From contig CAAEHI010000044.1 in NCBI GenBank assembly GCA_900755685.1, positions 62,001 to 126,000 of the forward strand: a stretch of 64,000 nt of DNA, written 5' to 3'. Source of the stretch: an uncultured Collinsella sp. (lineage in GTDB: Bacteria > Actinomycetota > Coriobacteriia > Coriobacteriales > Coriobacteriaceae). Below, piece by piece: positions 53,941 to 62,236 of the stretch. Both the position numbers and the translations under genes were made by a program. Below the pieces are notes generated by a model. The model was not told where the DNA came from, made no database searches, and saw nothing but the letters and a program-made list of their open reading frames with translations. The number at the start of each line of letters is the position of its first letter. Within the stretch, counting starts at the first letter, position 1.

Positions 53941-55038
53941 ATGTCCTCGACCTTTGGCAACGTCTTGCACTTAAGCATCTTCGGCCAATCGCACTCCCCC
54001 GCTATCGGCTGCTCGCTCGATGGCATCCCGGCGGGCATCGCCGTGGACCAGAAGGAGCTGCAGGCCTTCCTCGACCGTCGCGCCCCCGGTCGCGACGAGA
54101 CCGCGACCAAACGCCGCGAGGCCGACGCCGCTCACATCATCGCCGGTGTTGTCGATGGACATACCACCGGCGCGCCCATCGCCGCGATTATCGAGAACAC
54201 CAACACGCGCTCCAAGGATTACTCCGAGCTGCGCCGCAAGCCCCGTCCCGGACACGCGGACTTCCCTGCGCGCGTGAAGTATCACAACATGCACGATGTC
54301 GCTGGCGGCGGGCATTTCTCCGGCCGCCTAACGGCACCCCTGTGCATCGCCGGCGGCATTGCGCTGCAGGCACTCGAGGCCCGCGGCATTAAAGTGATGG
54401 CGCATGTGGCGCAGATCGGCGGCATCTCCGACCTGCCGATGGACGATATGGTCTATCGCGAGGCCGACCGCAAGGCGATCCTTACGAACGATCTGCCGTG
54501 CATTGACGCCGCCGCAGCCGGCCGCATGCGCGAGGAGATTCTGGCCGCGCGCGACGAACTCGACAGCATCGGCGGCATCGTCGAGTGCGGCATTTACGGG
54601 CTTCCCGCGGGCATCGGCGACCCCATGTTCGACGGCATCGAGAACCGCATCGCACAAATCGCGTTTGGCATTCCCGCCGTAAAGGGCGTGGAGTTTGGCA
54701 TGGGCTTTGCCGTAGCCGCCATGCGCGGCAGCGAGAACAACGATCCGTACCGCGTAGATGCCGAGACCGGCGAGATTGCGGTCGAGTCCAACAACGCCGG
54801 CGGCATCCTGGGCGGCATCTCCACCGGCGCACCCGTCATGTGGCGTATGGCCGTGAAGCCGACGCCCTCCATCGGTCGTGAGCAGCAGACCGTGGACATG
54901 GACGCCATGGAAAATGCCGAGCTCTCGGTCCACGGCCGCCACGATCCCTGCATCGTCCCGCGCGCTGTCCCCGTAGCCGAGGCAGCCGCTGCCCTCGCGA
55001 TTTGGGACGCCCTCCTCGAGGACGCCGCCCAGCTCTAA
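53941..55038 (+). CDS. aroC: Chorismate synthase
   Basis: FMN-dependent elimination that forms chorismate. The opening FGNVLHLSIFGQSHSPAIGCSLDGIPAG is diagnostic. RRPGR-like RRAPGRDE, SKDYSELRRKPRPGHADF and RAVGGGHFSGRLTA-like (here DVAGGGHFSGRLTAPL) follow, and GGILGGISTGAPVMWRMAVKPTPSI closes the site. It has 365 residues. The ATG follows the aroA stop by one base, with GAGGAGG upstream. Confidence 0.97.
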   Translation: MSSTFGNVLHLSIFGQSHSPAIGCSLDGIPAGIAVDQKELQAFLDRRAPGRDETATKRREADAAHIIAGVVDGHTTGAPIAAIIENTNTRSKDYSELRRKPRPGHADFPARVKYHNMHDVAGGGHFSGRLTAPLCIAGGIALQALEARGIKVMAHVAQIGGISDLPMDDMVYREADRKAILTNDLPCIDAAAAGRMREEILAARDELDSIGGIVECGIYGLPAGIGDPMFDGIENRIAQIAFGIPAVKGVEFGMGFAVAAMRGSENNDPYRVDAETGEIAVESNNAGGILGGISTGAPVMWRMAVKPTPSIGREQQTVDMDAMENAELSVHGRHDPCIVPRAVPVAEAAAALAIWDALLEDAAQL

Positions 55039-55091
55039 CCCGACTCACCTGGGTTGCCTGTCAACTCAGCCGTTACGTGAAAGGGGCCTCC

Positions 55092-56237
55092 ATGGACCTT
55101 GCCGATATTCGCCAGGCCATCGATGGCATCGACACTACGCTCCTCAACAGTTTTGTCGAACGCATGGACATTGCCAACGAAGTCGCCAAATCCAAGATCG
55201 AGATGGGCAAGGCCGTCTTTGACCCCGCCCGCGAGCGCTCCAAACTCAACAACCTCGCCAGCCGCGCACCCGAGCGCTACGAGGCCCAGACCATCACCCT
55301 GTTCCGCCTCCTCATGAGCATGAGCAAGGCCGAGCAGCAGCGCTACATCAACGAGCTTAAGGGCATTACGGTGTCGCAAAAGGCCCATGCCACGGCCGCA
55401 GCCTTTGACACGCCCTTCCCCCAGACGGCCACCGTCGCCTGCCAGGGCGTTGAAGGCGCCTACAGCCAGATCGCCGCGTGCAAGCTCTTCGACGTGCCCG
55501 ATATTTCGTTCTTCGAGACCTTCGAGGGCGTTATGCGCGCCGTACGCGACGGCTTTTGCGAGTTTGGCGTGCTGCCCATCGAAAACTCAACCGCTGGCTC
55601 GGTCAACGCCGTCTACGATCTGCTCGCCCAGTTCGATTTCCACATCGTGCGCTCACTGCGCCTCAAGATCGATCACAACTTACTGGTCAAACCCGGCACC
55701 ACGCTCACCGACGTACGCGAGGTCTACAGCCATGGCCAGGCCATCGCCCAGTGCGTCGGCTTTATCGAGGCCCACGGCCTGCACGCCACCAAGTACCCCA
55801 ACACCGCCATGTCGGCCGAGATGGTCGCCAACTCCGAGCGCACCGACGTCGCCGCCATCGCCTCGCGCAGCTGTGCGGCGCTCTACGGCTTGGAGGTGCT
55901 GGAGCCCAACATCCAGGACTCGGACAACAACTACACGCGCTTCGTCGTCATCAGTCGCGAACCGCGCGTCTATCCCGGTGCCAACCGCACCTCGCTCATG
56001 ATCACCACGGCCAACGAGCCGGGTGCCCTCTATCGCGTGCTCGAGCGCTTCTACGCGCTCAACATCAACCTCATCAAGCTCGAGAGCCGCCCCATCCCCG
56101 GCCACGACTTTGAGTTTATGTTCTACTTTGACTTGGACTGCCCCTTTGGCAGCAGGGCCCTCGACGACTTGCTCGATTCCATCGACGACGTGTGCGAGAG
56201 CTTCACCTACTTTGGCAGCTACACGGAGGTGCTCTAG
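55092..56237 (+). CDS. pheA: Bifunctional chorismate mutase / prephenate dehydratase
   Basis: Converts chorismate through prephenate to phenylpyruvate. A chorismate mutase helix bundle covers about 1-90 (DIRQAIDGIDTTLLNSFVERMDIANEVAKSK). Prephenate dehydratase covers about 105-285 (GVEGAYSQIAACKLF, FETFEGVMRAV, LPIENSTAGSVNAVYDLL). The ACT domain at about 295-375 has GALYRVLERFYALNINLIKLESRPI (the phenylalanine-binding ESRP motif). The chosen ATG at 55092 follows AAAGGGG. It has 381 residues. The frame open further upstream overlaps aroC and is not used. Confidence 0.95.
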   Translation: MDLADIRQAIDGIDTTLLNSFVERMDIANEVAKSKIEMGKAVFDPARERSKLNNLASRAPERYEAQTITLFRLLMSMSKAEQQRYINELKGITVSQKAHATAAAFDTPFPQTATVACQGVEGAYSQIAACKLFDVPDISFFETFEGVMRAVRDGFCEFGVLPIENSTAGSVNAVYDLLAQFDFHIVRSLRLKIDHNLLVKPGTTLTDVREVYSHGQAIAQCVGFIEAHGLHATKYPNTAMSAEMVANSERTDVAAIASRSCAALYGLEVLEPNIQDSDNNYTRFVVISREPRVYPGANRTSLMITTANEPGALYRVLERFYALNINLIKLESRPIPGHDFEFMFYFDLDCPFGSRALDDLLDSIDDVCESFTYFGSYTEVL

Positions 56238-57476
56238 ATGACCGATACCGCCGCAACCCGTCCCTACGGCGTGCTGGGCCGCGTGCTGGGCCACAGCTAC
56301 ACCCCGACCATCTACAAGGAGCTCGCGGGGCTCGAATACGTGCGATTTGAGCGCGAGCCCGAGGATCTTGAAGCCTTTATGACGGGCGACGAATGGGAGG
56401 GCACCAACGTGACCATCCCCTACAAGCGCACCGTCATGGAATACCTGGACGAGCTGAGTCCGCTCGCTGAGCGCATGGGCAACGTCAACACCATCACGCG
56501 CCTGCCCGACGGCCGCCTGCGCGGCGACAACACCGACTATTTCGGTTTTCAGTGCCTGGTCGAGGAGCTGGGTGTAGAGGTCGCCGACAAAAAGGTTCTC
56601 GTGCTTGGCGCCACCGGTGGTGCCGGCACTACAGCGAGCATGGTACTCGGCGACCTGGGCGCTGTCGTCATACCAGTCGGCCGCACGAGCGAGGTCAATT
56701 ACGACAACATCGCACAGCAATCCGATGCCGCGCTGCTCGTCAACTGCACGCCCGCCGGTATGTTCCCCCACTGCCCCGACGCTCCCTGCACGCTCGAAGG
56801 CCTCGATGCGCTCGAGGGCGTCATCGACATTGTCTACAACCCCGCCCGCACGGGTCTGATGCTCGAGGCCGAGCGCCGCGGCATCCCCTGCATCGGAGGC
56901 CTGCTCATGCTTGTTGCCCAGGCGGCACAGGCTGTAGAGCGTTACACCGGCCAAGCCACCCCGCGCGAGCGCATCCTGGATGTGACGGAACGTCTGTCCC
57001 GCCGCGAGCAGAACATCGCGCTCATCGGCATGCCGGGCTCGGGCAAGACCCGCGTGGGCGAGCAGATCGCCCAGCTCACGGGCCGCGAGCATATCGACCT
57101 TGACCGTGCTCTCGAGGAGCGACTGGGCATGCCCTGCGCCGACTTTATCGTCGAGCGCGGCGAGCCGGCCTTCCGCGAGCAGGAGACGGCTGCCTTGGCC
57201 GACATTTCCAAGCGAAGCGGTCTGGTGCTCTCCACGGGCGGTGGCGTCGTTACCCGCGACGAGAACTATCCGCTGCTGCACCAAAACAGCCAGATTGTGA
57301 TGCTCAACCGCAAGCTCGACGAGCTCGCCCACAAGGGCCGCCCTATCACCGCCCGCGACGGCATCGACAAGCTAGCCGAACAGCGCATGCCGCGCTACCG
57401 CGCCTGGGCCGACTACATCATCGACTCACGCAACTGCGCCGCCAACACCGCCCAAGCCCTCCTCGACACCCTCTAA
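56238..57476 (+). CDS. aroE/aroK: Fused shikimate dehydrogenase - shikimate kinase
   Basis: One polypeptide with two pathway steps. The N-terminal AroE part (about 1-245) has GVLGRVLGHSYTP, NVTIPYK with the catalytic Lys (about 63), GDNTDY (about 96-101) and the NADP loop LGATGGAG (about 123-130). The AroK part (about 256-412) has a P-loop GMPGSGKT (264-271), the DLDRALEERLG acidic pair, REQETAAL and STGGGVV. It has 412 residues, equal to the two enzymes joined by a short linker. It begins the base after the pheA stop and ends the operon before a strong terminator. Confidence 0.94.
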   Translation: MTDTAATRPYGVLGRVLGHSYTPTIYKELAGLEYVRFEREPEDLEAFMTGDEWEGTNVTIPYKRTVMEYLDELSPLAERMGNVNTITRLPDGRLRGDNTDYFGFQCLVEELGVEVADKKVLVLGATGGAGTTASMVLGDLGAVVIPVGRTSEVNYDNIAQQSDAALLVNCTPAGMFPHCPDAPCTLEGLDALEGVIDIVYNPARTGLMLEAERRGIPCIGGLLMLVAQAAQAVERYTGQATPRERILDVTERLSRREQNIALIGMPGSGKTRVGEQIAQLTGREHIDLDRALEERLGMPCADFIVERGEPAFREQETAALADISKRSGLVLSTGGGVVTRDENYPLLHQNSQIVMLNRKLDELAHKGRPITARDGIDKLAEQRMPRYRAWADYIIDSRNCAANTAQALLDTL

Positions 57477-57479
57477 CCA

Positions 57480-57520
57480 AAAACCACCACAAAGGGGACA
57501 GGCACCTTTGTGGTGGTTTT
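57480..57520 (+). terminator. Strong terminator between aroE/aroK and aroQ
   Basis: AAACCACCACAAAGG pairs with CCTTTGTGGTGGTTT, 15 perfect pairs around a GGACAGGCA loop, followed by T. It is nearly symmetric and so may work on both strands. The GGGGACAGGCACC centre looks like a dispersed repeat rather than a one-off. Confidence 0.8.
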
Positions 57521-57555
57521 CCATTCAACTCCGCCCGACCGCAAAGGAAGCAACC

Positions 57556-57993
57556 ATGAAAGCACTCGTCATCAACGGCCCCAACCTCAACATGCTCGGC
57601 ATTCGCGAGCCGGGCATCTACGGCAGCGACAACTACGACCGCTTAGTGCAGATCTGCCAGGAAGCAGGGGCCGCGCAGGGGTTTGACGAGGTCGAGGTCT
57701 TCCAGTCCAACCACGAGGGCAGCATCGTCGACAAGATCCAGGAGGCCTACGGCAAGGTCGACGGCATCGTCATCAACCCGGCAGCCTACACACATACGAG
57801 CGTGGCGATCCTCGACGCCCTCAAGGCCGTCGCCATCCCCGCCGTCGAGGTCCACATCAGCGCCGTCGAGACCCGCGAGGACTTCCGCCAAGTGAGCTAC
57901 GCACGCCTAGCCTGCTTCGCCACCATTACGGGCGAAGGCCTGATGGGCTACGCCCACGCGCTGGAGCTGCTGAAAGAGTATCTGCTACACTAA
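57556..57993 (+). CDS. aroQ: 3-dehydroquinate dehydratase, type II
   Basis: Dehydrates 3-dehydroquinate to 3-dehydroshikimate. The opening VINGPNLNMLGIREPGIYG carries the catalytic Tyr, FQSNHEGSIVDKI and INPAAYTHTSVAILDAL follow, and VEVHISAVETREDFRQVSY ends the site. The chosen ATG at 57556 lies seven bases after AAAGGAAG. It has 145 residues, normal for the dodecameric type II enzyme. It completes the shikimate pathway in this cluster but sits after the terminator, so it may have separate expression. Confidence 0.96.
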   Translation: MKALVINGPNLNMLGIREPGIYGSDNYDRLVQICQEAGAAQGFDEVEVFQSNHEGSIVDKIQEAYGKVDGIVINPAAYTHTSVAILDALKAVAIPAVEVHISAVETREDFRQVSYARLACFATITGEGLMGYAHALELLKEYLLH

Positions 57994-57998
57994 TCTTT

Positions 57999-58027
57999 GG
58001 GGTAAATAAGCCAGTGGCGTTTATCCC
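57999..58027. other. Imperfect hairpin between aroQ and glf
   Basis: GGGGTAAAT and GTTTATCCC form outer arms with an inner GCC/GGC pairing. No T-run follows, so it is not a clear terminator. The remaining intergenic bases show no obvious promoter beyond the AAAGGAG ribosome site of glf. Confidence 0.3.
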
Positions 58028-58072
58028 GAATCATTTGTAACTGTCCAATTGACATACCAAAGGAGTATATCC

Positions 58073-59197
58073 ATGTCCCAGTTCGATTACCTTGTCGTCG
58101 GTGCCGGCCTTTCGGGCGCCGTCTTTGCCAATGCCGCCAAGCGCGCCGGCAAGTCGGTCCTAGTCATCGATCGCCGCGATCACATCGCCGGCAACATCTA
58201 TACCGAGGAAGTCGAGGGCATCCAGGTCCACCGCTACGGTGCGCATATCTTCCACACCTCCATGAAGGACGTCTGGGACTACGTAAACCGCTTCGCCGAG
58301 TTCAACAACTACGTCAACTCGCCGGTCGCCAACTTCCACGGCAACATGTACAACATGCCCTTCAACATGAATACCTTCGCCAAGATGTGGCCGGGCGTCG
58401 TCACGCCGGCCGACGCCAAGGCCAAGATCGCCGAGCAGGTGGCCGCCGAGAACATCGGCGAGCCGCAGAACCTCGAGGAGCAGGCGCTGTCGCTCGTCGG
58501 CCGCGACATCTTCGAGACGCTCGTGAAGGGCTACACCGAGAAGCAGTGGGGCCGCGACTGCAAGGACCTGCCCGCCAGCATCATCAAGCGCCTCCCCTGC
58601 CGTTTTACCTACGACAACAACTACTTCAACGACCGCTACCAGGGCATCCCCATGGGCGGTTACACCAAGATGGTCGCCAACATGCTCGAGGGCATCGAGG
58701 TGCGCTGCGGCGTGGAGTACAAGGAGCTGGCCGCCGCCGAGCCAGATATCGCCGCCAAGACGATCTACTGCGGCCCCATCGACGCGTTCTACGACTTCAA
58801 GCTGGGCACGCTGGAGTACCGCAGTCTGCGCTTCGAGACCGAGACGCTCGACGAGGCCGACCATCAGGGCGTGGCCGTGGTCAACTACACCGAGCGCGAG
58901 GTCCCCTACACCCGCATCATCGAGCACAAGCACTTCGAGTTCGGCACGCAGGACAAGACCGTCATCACGCGCGAGTACCCGGCGGACTGGAAGCCCGGCG
59001 ACGAGCCCTACTACCCCATCAACGACGCCAAGAACGAGGCCCTGTACAGGCAGTACGAGGAGCTGGCGGCGCAGGAGGGCGACGTGGTCTTCGCCGGTCG
59101 CCTGGGCGGTTACAAGTACTACGACATGGACAAGGCCATCGCCGCAGCCTTCCAGCTCGTCCGCAACGAGCTGGGCGTGGAGCCGACTGAGGCGTAA
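58073..59197 (+). CDS. glf: UDP-galactopyranose mutase
   Basis: FAD enzyme that converts UDP-galactopyranose to UDP-galactofuranose. The dinucleotide motif is VVGAGLSGAVFA (about 6-17). RDHIAGNIYTEE, HRYGAHIFHTS, NMPFNMNTFAKMW, KGYTEKQWGRDCKDLP and RLGGYKYYDMDK are family landmarks with the active-site Arg and Tyr residues. The ATG at 58073 lies behind AAAGGAG. It has 374 residues. It supplies the donor for the galactofuranosyltransferase at 62.2 kb. Confidence 0.97.
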   Translation: MSQFDYLVVGAGLSGAVFANAAKRAGKSVLVIDRRDHIAGNIYTEEVEGIQVHRYGAHIFHTSMKDVWDYVNRFAEFNNYVNSPVANFHGNMYNMPFNMNTFAKMWPGVVTPADAKAKIAEQVAAENIGEPQNLEEQALSLVGRDIFETLVKGYTEKQWGRDCKDLPASIIKRLPCRFTYDNNYFNDRYQGIPMGGYTKMVANMLEGIEVRCGVEYKELAAAEPDIAAKTIYCGPIDAFYDFKLGTLEYRSLRFETETLDEADHQGVAVVNYTEREVPYTRIIEHKHFEFGTQDKTVITREYPADWKPGDEPYYPINDAKNEALYRQYEELAAQEGDVVFAGRLGGYKYYDMDKAIAAAFQLVRNELGVEPTEA

Positions 59198-59238
59198 AAG
59201 CCCAACAGCCAAAGACTGATAGCCATTCTGGGATGTAG

Positions 59239-59274
59239 AAAGTCCGGTGCAGCATCGCTGCATCGGACTTATTG
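59239..59274 (+). terminator. Terminator after glf
   Basis: AAGTCCGGTGCAGC pairs with GCTGCATCGGACTT (one G-U pair), followed by ATTGTT on the + strand. Confidence 0.7.
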
Positions 59275-59305
59275 TTGAGGGAACACTGCATGCGCACGCG
59301 CCCCA

Positions 59306-59338
59306 AAAAGCAAAGACCCGGCACAATAACCGGGTCTT
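59306..59338 (-). terminator. Terminator of tRNA-Arg(UCU)
   Basis: On the minus strand AAGACCCGG pairs with CCGGGTCTT, followed by TGCTTTTT. It lies 13 bases beyond the tRNA 3' end. Confidence 0.8.
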
Positions 59339-59350
59339 AAAAAACTCTAT

Positions 59351-59427
59351 TGGTGCTCCATGGCGGATTCGAACCGTCGACCTTGGGATTAGAAGTCCCC
59401 TGCTCTATCCAACTGAGCTAATGGAGC
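59351..59427 (-). tRNA. tRNA-Arg(UCU)
   Basis: A full cloverleaf on the minus strand. The acceptor is GCTCCAT/ATGGAGC, the D arm AGCTCAG and GAGC, the anticodon loop CTTCTAA (anticodon UCU), and the T loop GGTTCGAATCC, with encoded 3' CCA. The outermost anticodon-stem position looks like a G-A mismatch. A minus-strand TATAAT (59474-59479) about 47 bases upstream may be its promoter. Confidence 0.95.
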
Positions 59428-59481
59428 ATTGAAGCCGCGCGTCCATGCGGGTACAAGTTCACACGGCTAATAAATTATAAC

Positions 59482-60249
59482 CTACTTGAACTGGTCGTGG
59501 TACGCCTTGCAGACCTCGTCCACGGGTCCATCCATGCGCAGGTCGCCCTTCTCAATCCATACGGCACGCTGGCAAATGCGCTCAACCTGCTCCATAGAGT
59601 GAGAAACGAACAAGACCGTGACGTCGCCACTCTCGATAAAGTGCTGGATGCGGCGCTCGCACTTCTGCTGGAAAAAGACATCGCCAACAGAAAGCGTCTC
59701 ATCGACGATCAGGATGTCGGGCTCGGTAATCGTAGCGATAGCAAAGGCAATGCGTGCAACCATACCCGAAGAGAAGTTCTTCAGTGGCATGTCAACGAAG
59801 TCTTTAAGCTCGGCGAACTCAATAATCTCGTCAAAGCTAGCGTCAATAAACTCCTTCGTGTATCCAAGCAGCGCACCGTTCAGATAGATATTCTCACGCG
59901 CGGTAAGCTCAGGATCGAAACCAGCGCCGAGCTCAATCAGAGGTGCAATATTGCCATGGACCTTAACCTCGCCCTCACTGGGCTCCAAAACGCCAGCAAT
60001 AATCTTGAGCATCGTAGACTTACCGGAGCCGTTAGTACCAACAAGGCCAACGACCTCGCCGCGATGCACATTAAACGAAATGTGCTTAAGCGCACGGAAC
60101 TCCTCAAAGAACAGCTCGTGCTTGGCGAGCTTAATAAAGTACTCCTTGAGGTTCGTAAGCGACTCGGACGCCATGTTAAAGATCATGGTGACGTCTTTGA
60201 CCTCAACAGCAAGGGGCTGCTTGCTGTAATCAATAGCAGATTCAGTCAT
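59482..60249 (-). CDS. Polysaccharide ABC exporter, ATP-binding subunit (TagH/Wzt-like)
   Basis: Powers export of a lipid-linked polymer across the membrane. Walker A is GTNGSGKST (71-79), the signature NFSSGMVARIAFA, and Walker B ILIVDE with the SVGDVFFQQKC stretch typical of the polysaccharide/teichoic acid subgroup. There is no C-terminal carbohydrate-binding domain, so export is of the non-capped kind. It has 255 residues. The ATG is eight bases after AAGGAG. It lies 12 bases after its permease. Confidence 0.93.
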   Translation of the reverse strand: MTESAIDYSKQPLAVEVKDVTMIFNMASESLTNLKEYFIKLAKHELFFEEFRALKHISFNVHRGEVVGLVGTNGSGKSTMLKIIAGVLEPSEGEVKVHGNIAPLIELGAGFDPELTARENIYLNGALLGYTKEFIDASFDEIIEFAELKDFVDMPLKNFSSGMVARIAFAIATITEPDILIVDETLSVGDVFFQQKCERRIQHFIESGDVTVLFVSHSMEQVERICQRAVWIEKGDLRMDGPVDEVCKAYHDQFK

Positions 60250-60261
60250 GAACAGCGCTCC

Positions 60262-61107
60262 TTAGATGTAGAGAATAAACTTGTGCTCAGTCTTATGAAA
60301 CACGGTGTAGCCAATAGCAAGAGCAATAACAGCCCAAACAACACACAGCCCAAAGGTAAGCGCAGAGGGCATGGTGTTAAACAGGAAAATATCGCGCATA
60401 AACTGAAGGTAGTTGTACATGGGATTGACAACCACGAGCACCTGAATCCAATGTGCCATATGGCTAATGAAGTCGGTCGTCCAGAAAATCGGCGTCAGAT
60501 ACATCCAGGCCGTGATAACAACGGTCCACAGGTGCATAACATCGCGGAAAAAAACCGCCAGCGCAGACAGCATCATGCCCAAGCCCATGCAGAAACACAT
60601 AAGCAGGAGCAAGCAAACCGGCAGAAGAATTAAATGCCAGGTGGGAAGCACGTGGAACCAAAGCATAACCAAGGCGACGGCAACCAAAGAGAAGGCGAAG
60701 TTAACGAGCGAGAACAGCACCTTCTGCACCGGAAAGACCCAACGGTGCACCTTGACCTTCTTAAGCAGCGAGGAAGCCCAAATGATGGACATAAGCGCTT
60801 GGTTCGTCGACTCGGACATGACAGAGAAAGTCACGTTACCGACAATCAAGTAAAGCGGATACATTTCGGGCGTAATAGAACCATTGCGACCTTGCGCGAA
60901 GATTGTCGAGAACACAATCGACATAACAACCATCATCAACAGCGGATTGAGGACGGACCATGCCACGCCCAAAACGCTGCGACGATATTTGATTTTAAAA
61001 TCTTTGGTGACAAGCTGCTTAAGAATGAACTTGTCCTTTTCAAAATCATTTTTAGCGTGAGAGGCCGGTTTAGCCACCGCTTTCTGACTCTCTACGTTGT
61101 CAGCCAC
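60262..61107 (-). CDS. Polysaccharide ABC exporter, permease subunit (TagG/Wzm-like)
   Basis: Membrane subunit with six hydrophobic segments spanning about 45-275 and the ABC-2 opening KDFKIKYRRSVLGVAWSVLNPLLMM. The GRNGSITPEMYPLYLIVGN loop and the FFRDVMHLWTVVITAWMYLTPIFW stretch are typical of the family. The start is GTG at 61107, seven bases after AGGAG, giving 281 residues; upstream in-frame ATG codons have no site. With glf and GlfT2 nearby, a galactofuranose polymer is the likely cargo. Confidence 0.92.
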   Translation of the reverse strand: MADNVESQKAVAKPASHAKNDFEKDKFILKQLVTKDFKIKYRRSVLGVAWSVLNPLLMMVVMSIVFSTIFAQGRNGSITPEMYPLYLIVGNVTFSVMSESTNQALMSIIWASSLLKKVKVHRWVFPVQKVLFSLVNFAFSLVAVALVMLWFHVLPTWHLILLPVCLLLLMCFCMGLGMMLSALAVFFRDVMHLWTVVITAWMYLTPIFWTTDFISHMAHWIQVLVVVNPMYNYLQFMRDIFLFNTMPSALTFGLCVVWAVIALAIGYTVFHKTEHKFILYI

Positions 61108-61144
61108 GGACCATCTCCTTGTCTCGTAAAACATAACAGTGGAA

Positions 61145-61150
61145 AGTATA
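61145..61150 (-). promoter_or_regulatory. -10 element for the ABC exporter pair
   Basis: TATACT on the minus strand, about 40 bases before the permease start. A weak -35 (GGTTAT) lies 17 bases upstream. Confidence 0.45.
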
Positions 61151-61229
61151 GCCCTCCCACGATGACGATAACCCACCGCAACAAATCTGGAGAACTAACC
61201 CATATCTAATCAAAGCGACGGGCGATAGG

Positions 61230-61235
61230 TATACT
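61230..61235 (+). promoter_or_regulatory. -10 element for the GT2 gene
   Basis: TATACT on the + strand, about 35 bases before the start at 61269. The -35 is poor. Confidence 0.4.
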
Positions 61236-61268
61236 TTCGACCAGATGAGTAATTAAAGGAGGTCCTAC

Positions 61269-62198
61269 ATGGACTATTCGAATACCGCCGTCATAATTCC
61301 CTGTTACAACGAAGCGCTGACGATTGGCAAAGTTGTCGACGATTTTCATCGAGAGCTGCCCGGCGCAGTTGTCTATGTTTACGACAACAACTCGTCCGAC
61401 GACACTTCGCAAATAGCCAATCAGCACGGGGCCACGGTGCGCCACGAGCCCAGGCAGGGCAAAGGCAACGTGTGCCGCCAAATGTTCCGCGATATCGATG
61501 CCGAATGCTACTTGATGGTCGACGGCGACGATACCTACCCTGCTGAGGCCGCCAAGCCACTCTGTGAGCCCATCCTTAACGGCGAAGCGGATATGACCGT
61601 TGGCGATCGCCTGTCAAACGGCACCTATGCCGAAGAGAATAAACGAGCCTTTCACGGATTTGGCAACAACCTTGTTCGCGCTATGATTAAGTGGATTTAC
61701 GGCTACAGCTTTGACGACGTGATGACCGGCTACCGAGCCATGAGCAAGCCTTTCGTCAAGACCTTCCCCGTCTTGAGTGAGGGCTTCCAGATTGAAACCG
61801 AGCTCTCCATCCACGCCGTCGATCACCGCTGGCGCATTAAAGACGTGCCGGTGGAGTATCGCGATCGCCCTGCTGGCTCCGAATCCAAACTCAACACGGT
61901 CAGCGACGGCATCAAGGTCATCGCAATGATCGGGACGCTCTTTAAAGACTATCGTCCGCTCAAGTTCTTTAGTCTTATTGCACTCGTTTTCACCATCATC
62001 GGTCTTGCCCTGGGATTACCAATTGTTGCAGAGTACTTCCAAACCGGCTTAGTCCCCCGCTTCCCCACAGCCATGCTCGCAGCCTCATTCATGTTTCTGT
62101 GCGGCCTGAGCTTGGCAACGGGACTCATTCTCGACTCGGTTGCGAAGGTTGAACGAAAGCAATGGGAGCTACAAGCCTATAAAACCTATTCAAAATAA
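61269..62198 (+). CDS. Family 2 glycosyltransferase with C-terminal membrane helices
   Basis: Resembles polyprenyl-phosphate sugar transferases (DPM1/GtrB type). The GT-A domain has VIIPCYNEALTIGKVV (about 8-23), YDNNSSDDT, the metal site MVDGDDTYP (DGDD at 85-88), and DVMTGYRAMSK. Two membrane helices at about 230-252 and 262-285 anchor the C-terminus. It has 309 residues with AAAGGAGG before the ATG. It likely makes a polyprenyl-linked sugar for the glycan exported by the neighbouring transporter; the sugar is not known. Confidence 0.87.
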   Translation: MDYSNTAVIIPCYNEALTIGKVVDDFHRELPGAVVYVYDNNSSDDTSQIANQHGATVRHEPRQGKGNVCRQMFRDIDAECYLMVDGDDTYPAEAAKPLCEPILNGEADMTVGDRLSNGTYAEENKRAFHGFGNNLVRAMIKWIYGYSFDDVMTGYRAMSKPFVKTFPVLSEGFQIETELSIHAVDHRWRIKDVPVEYRDRPAGSESKLNTVSDGIKVIAMIGTLFKDYRPLKFFSLIALVFTIIGLALGLPIVAEYFQTGLVPRFPTAMLAASFMFLCGLSLATGLILDSVAKVERKQWELQAYKTYSK

Positions 62199-62236
62199 GA
62201 AGAGGTCCGGACTTAATCCGGACCTCTTCTTATTTC
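62197..62236. terminator. Bidirectional terminator between convergent glycosyltransferase genes
   Basis: AAGAAGAGGTCCGGA and TCCGGACCTCTTCTT form a perfect 15-bp stem with a five-base loop. T-rich tails follow on both strands. The minus-strand stop codon (62230-62232) lies at its edge. Confidence 0.85.
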
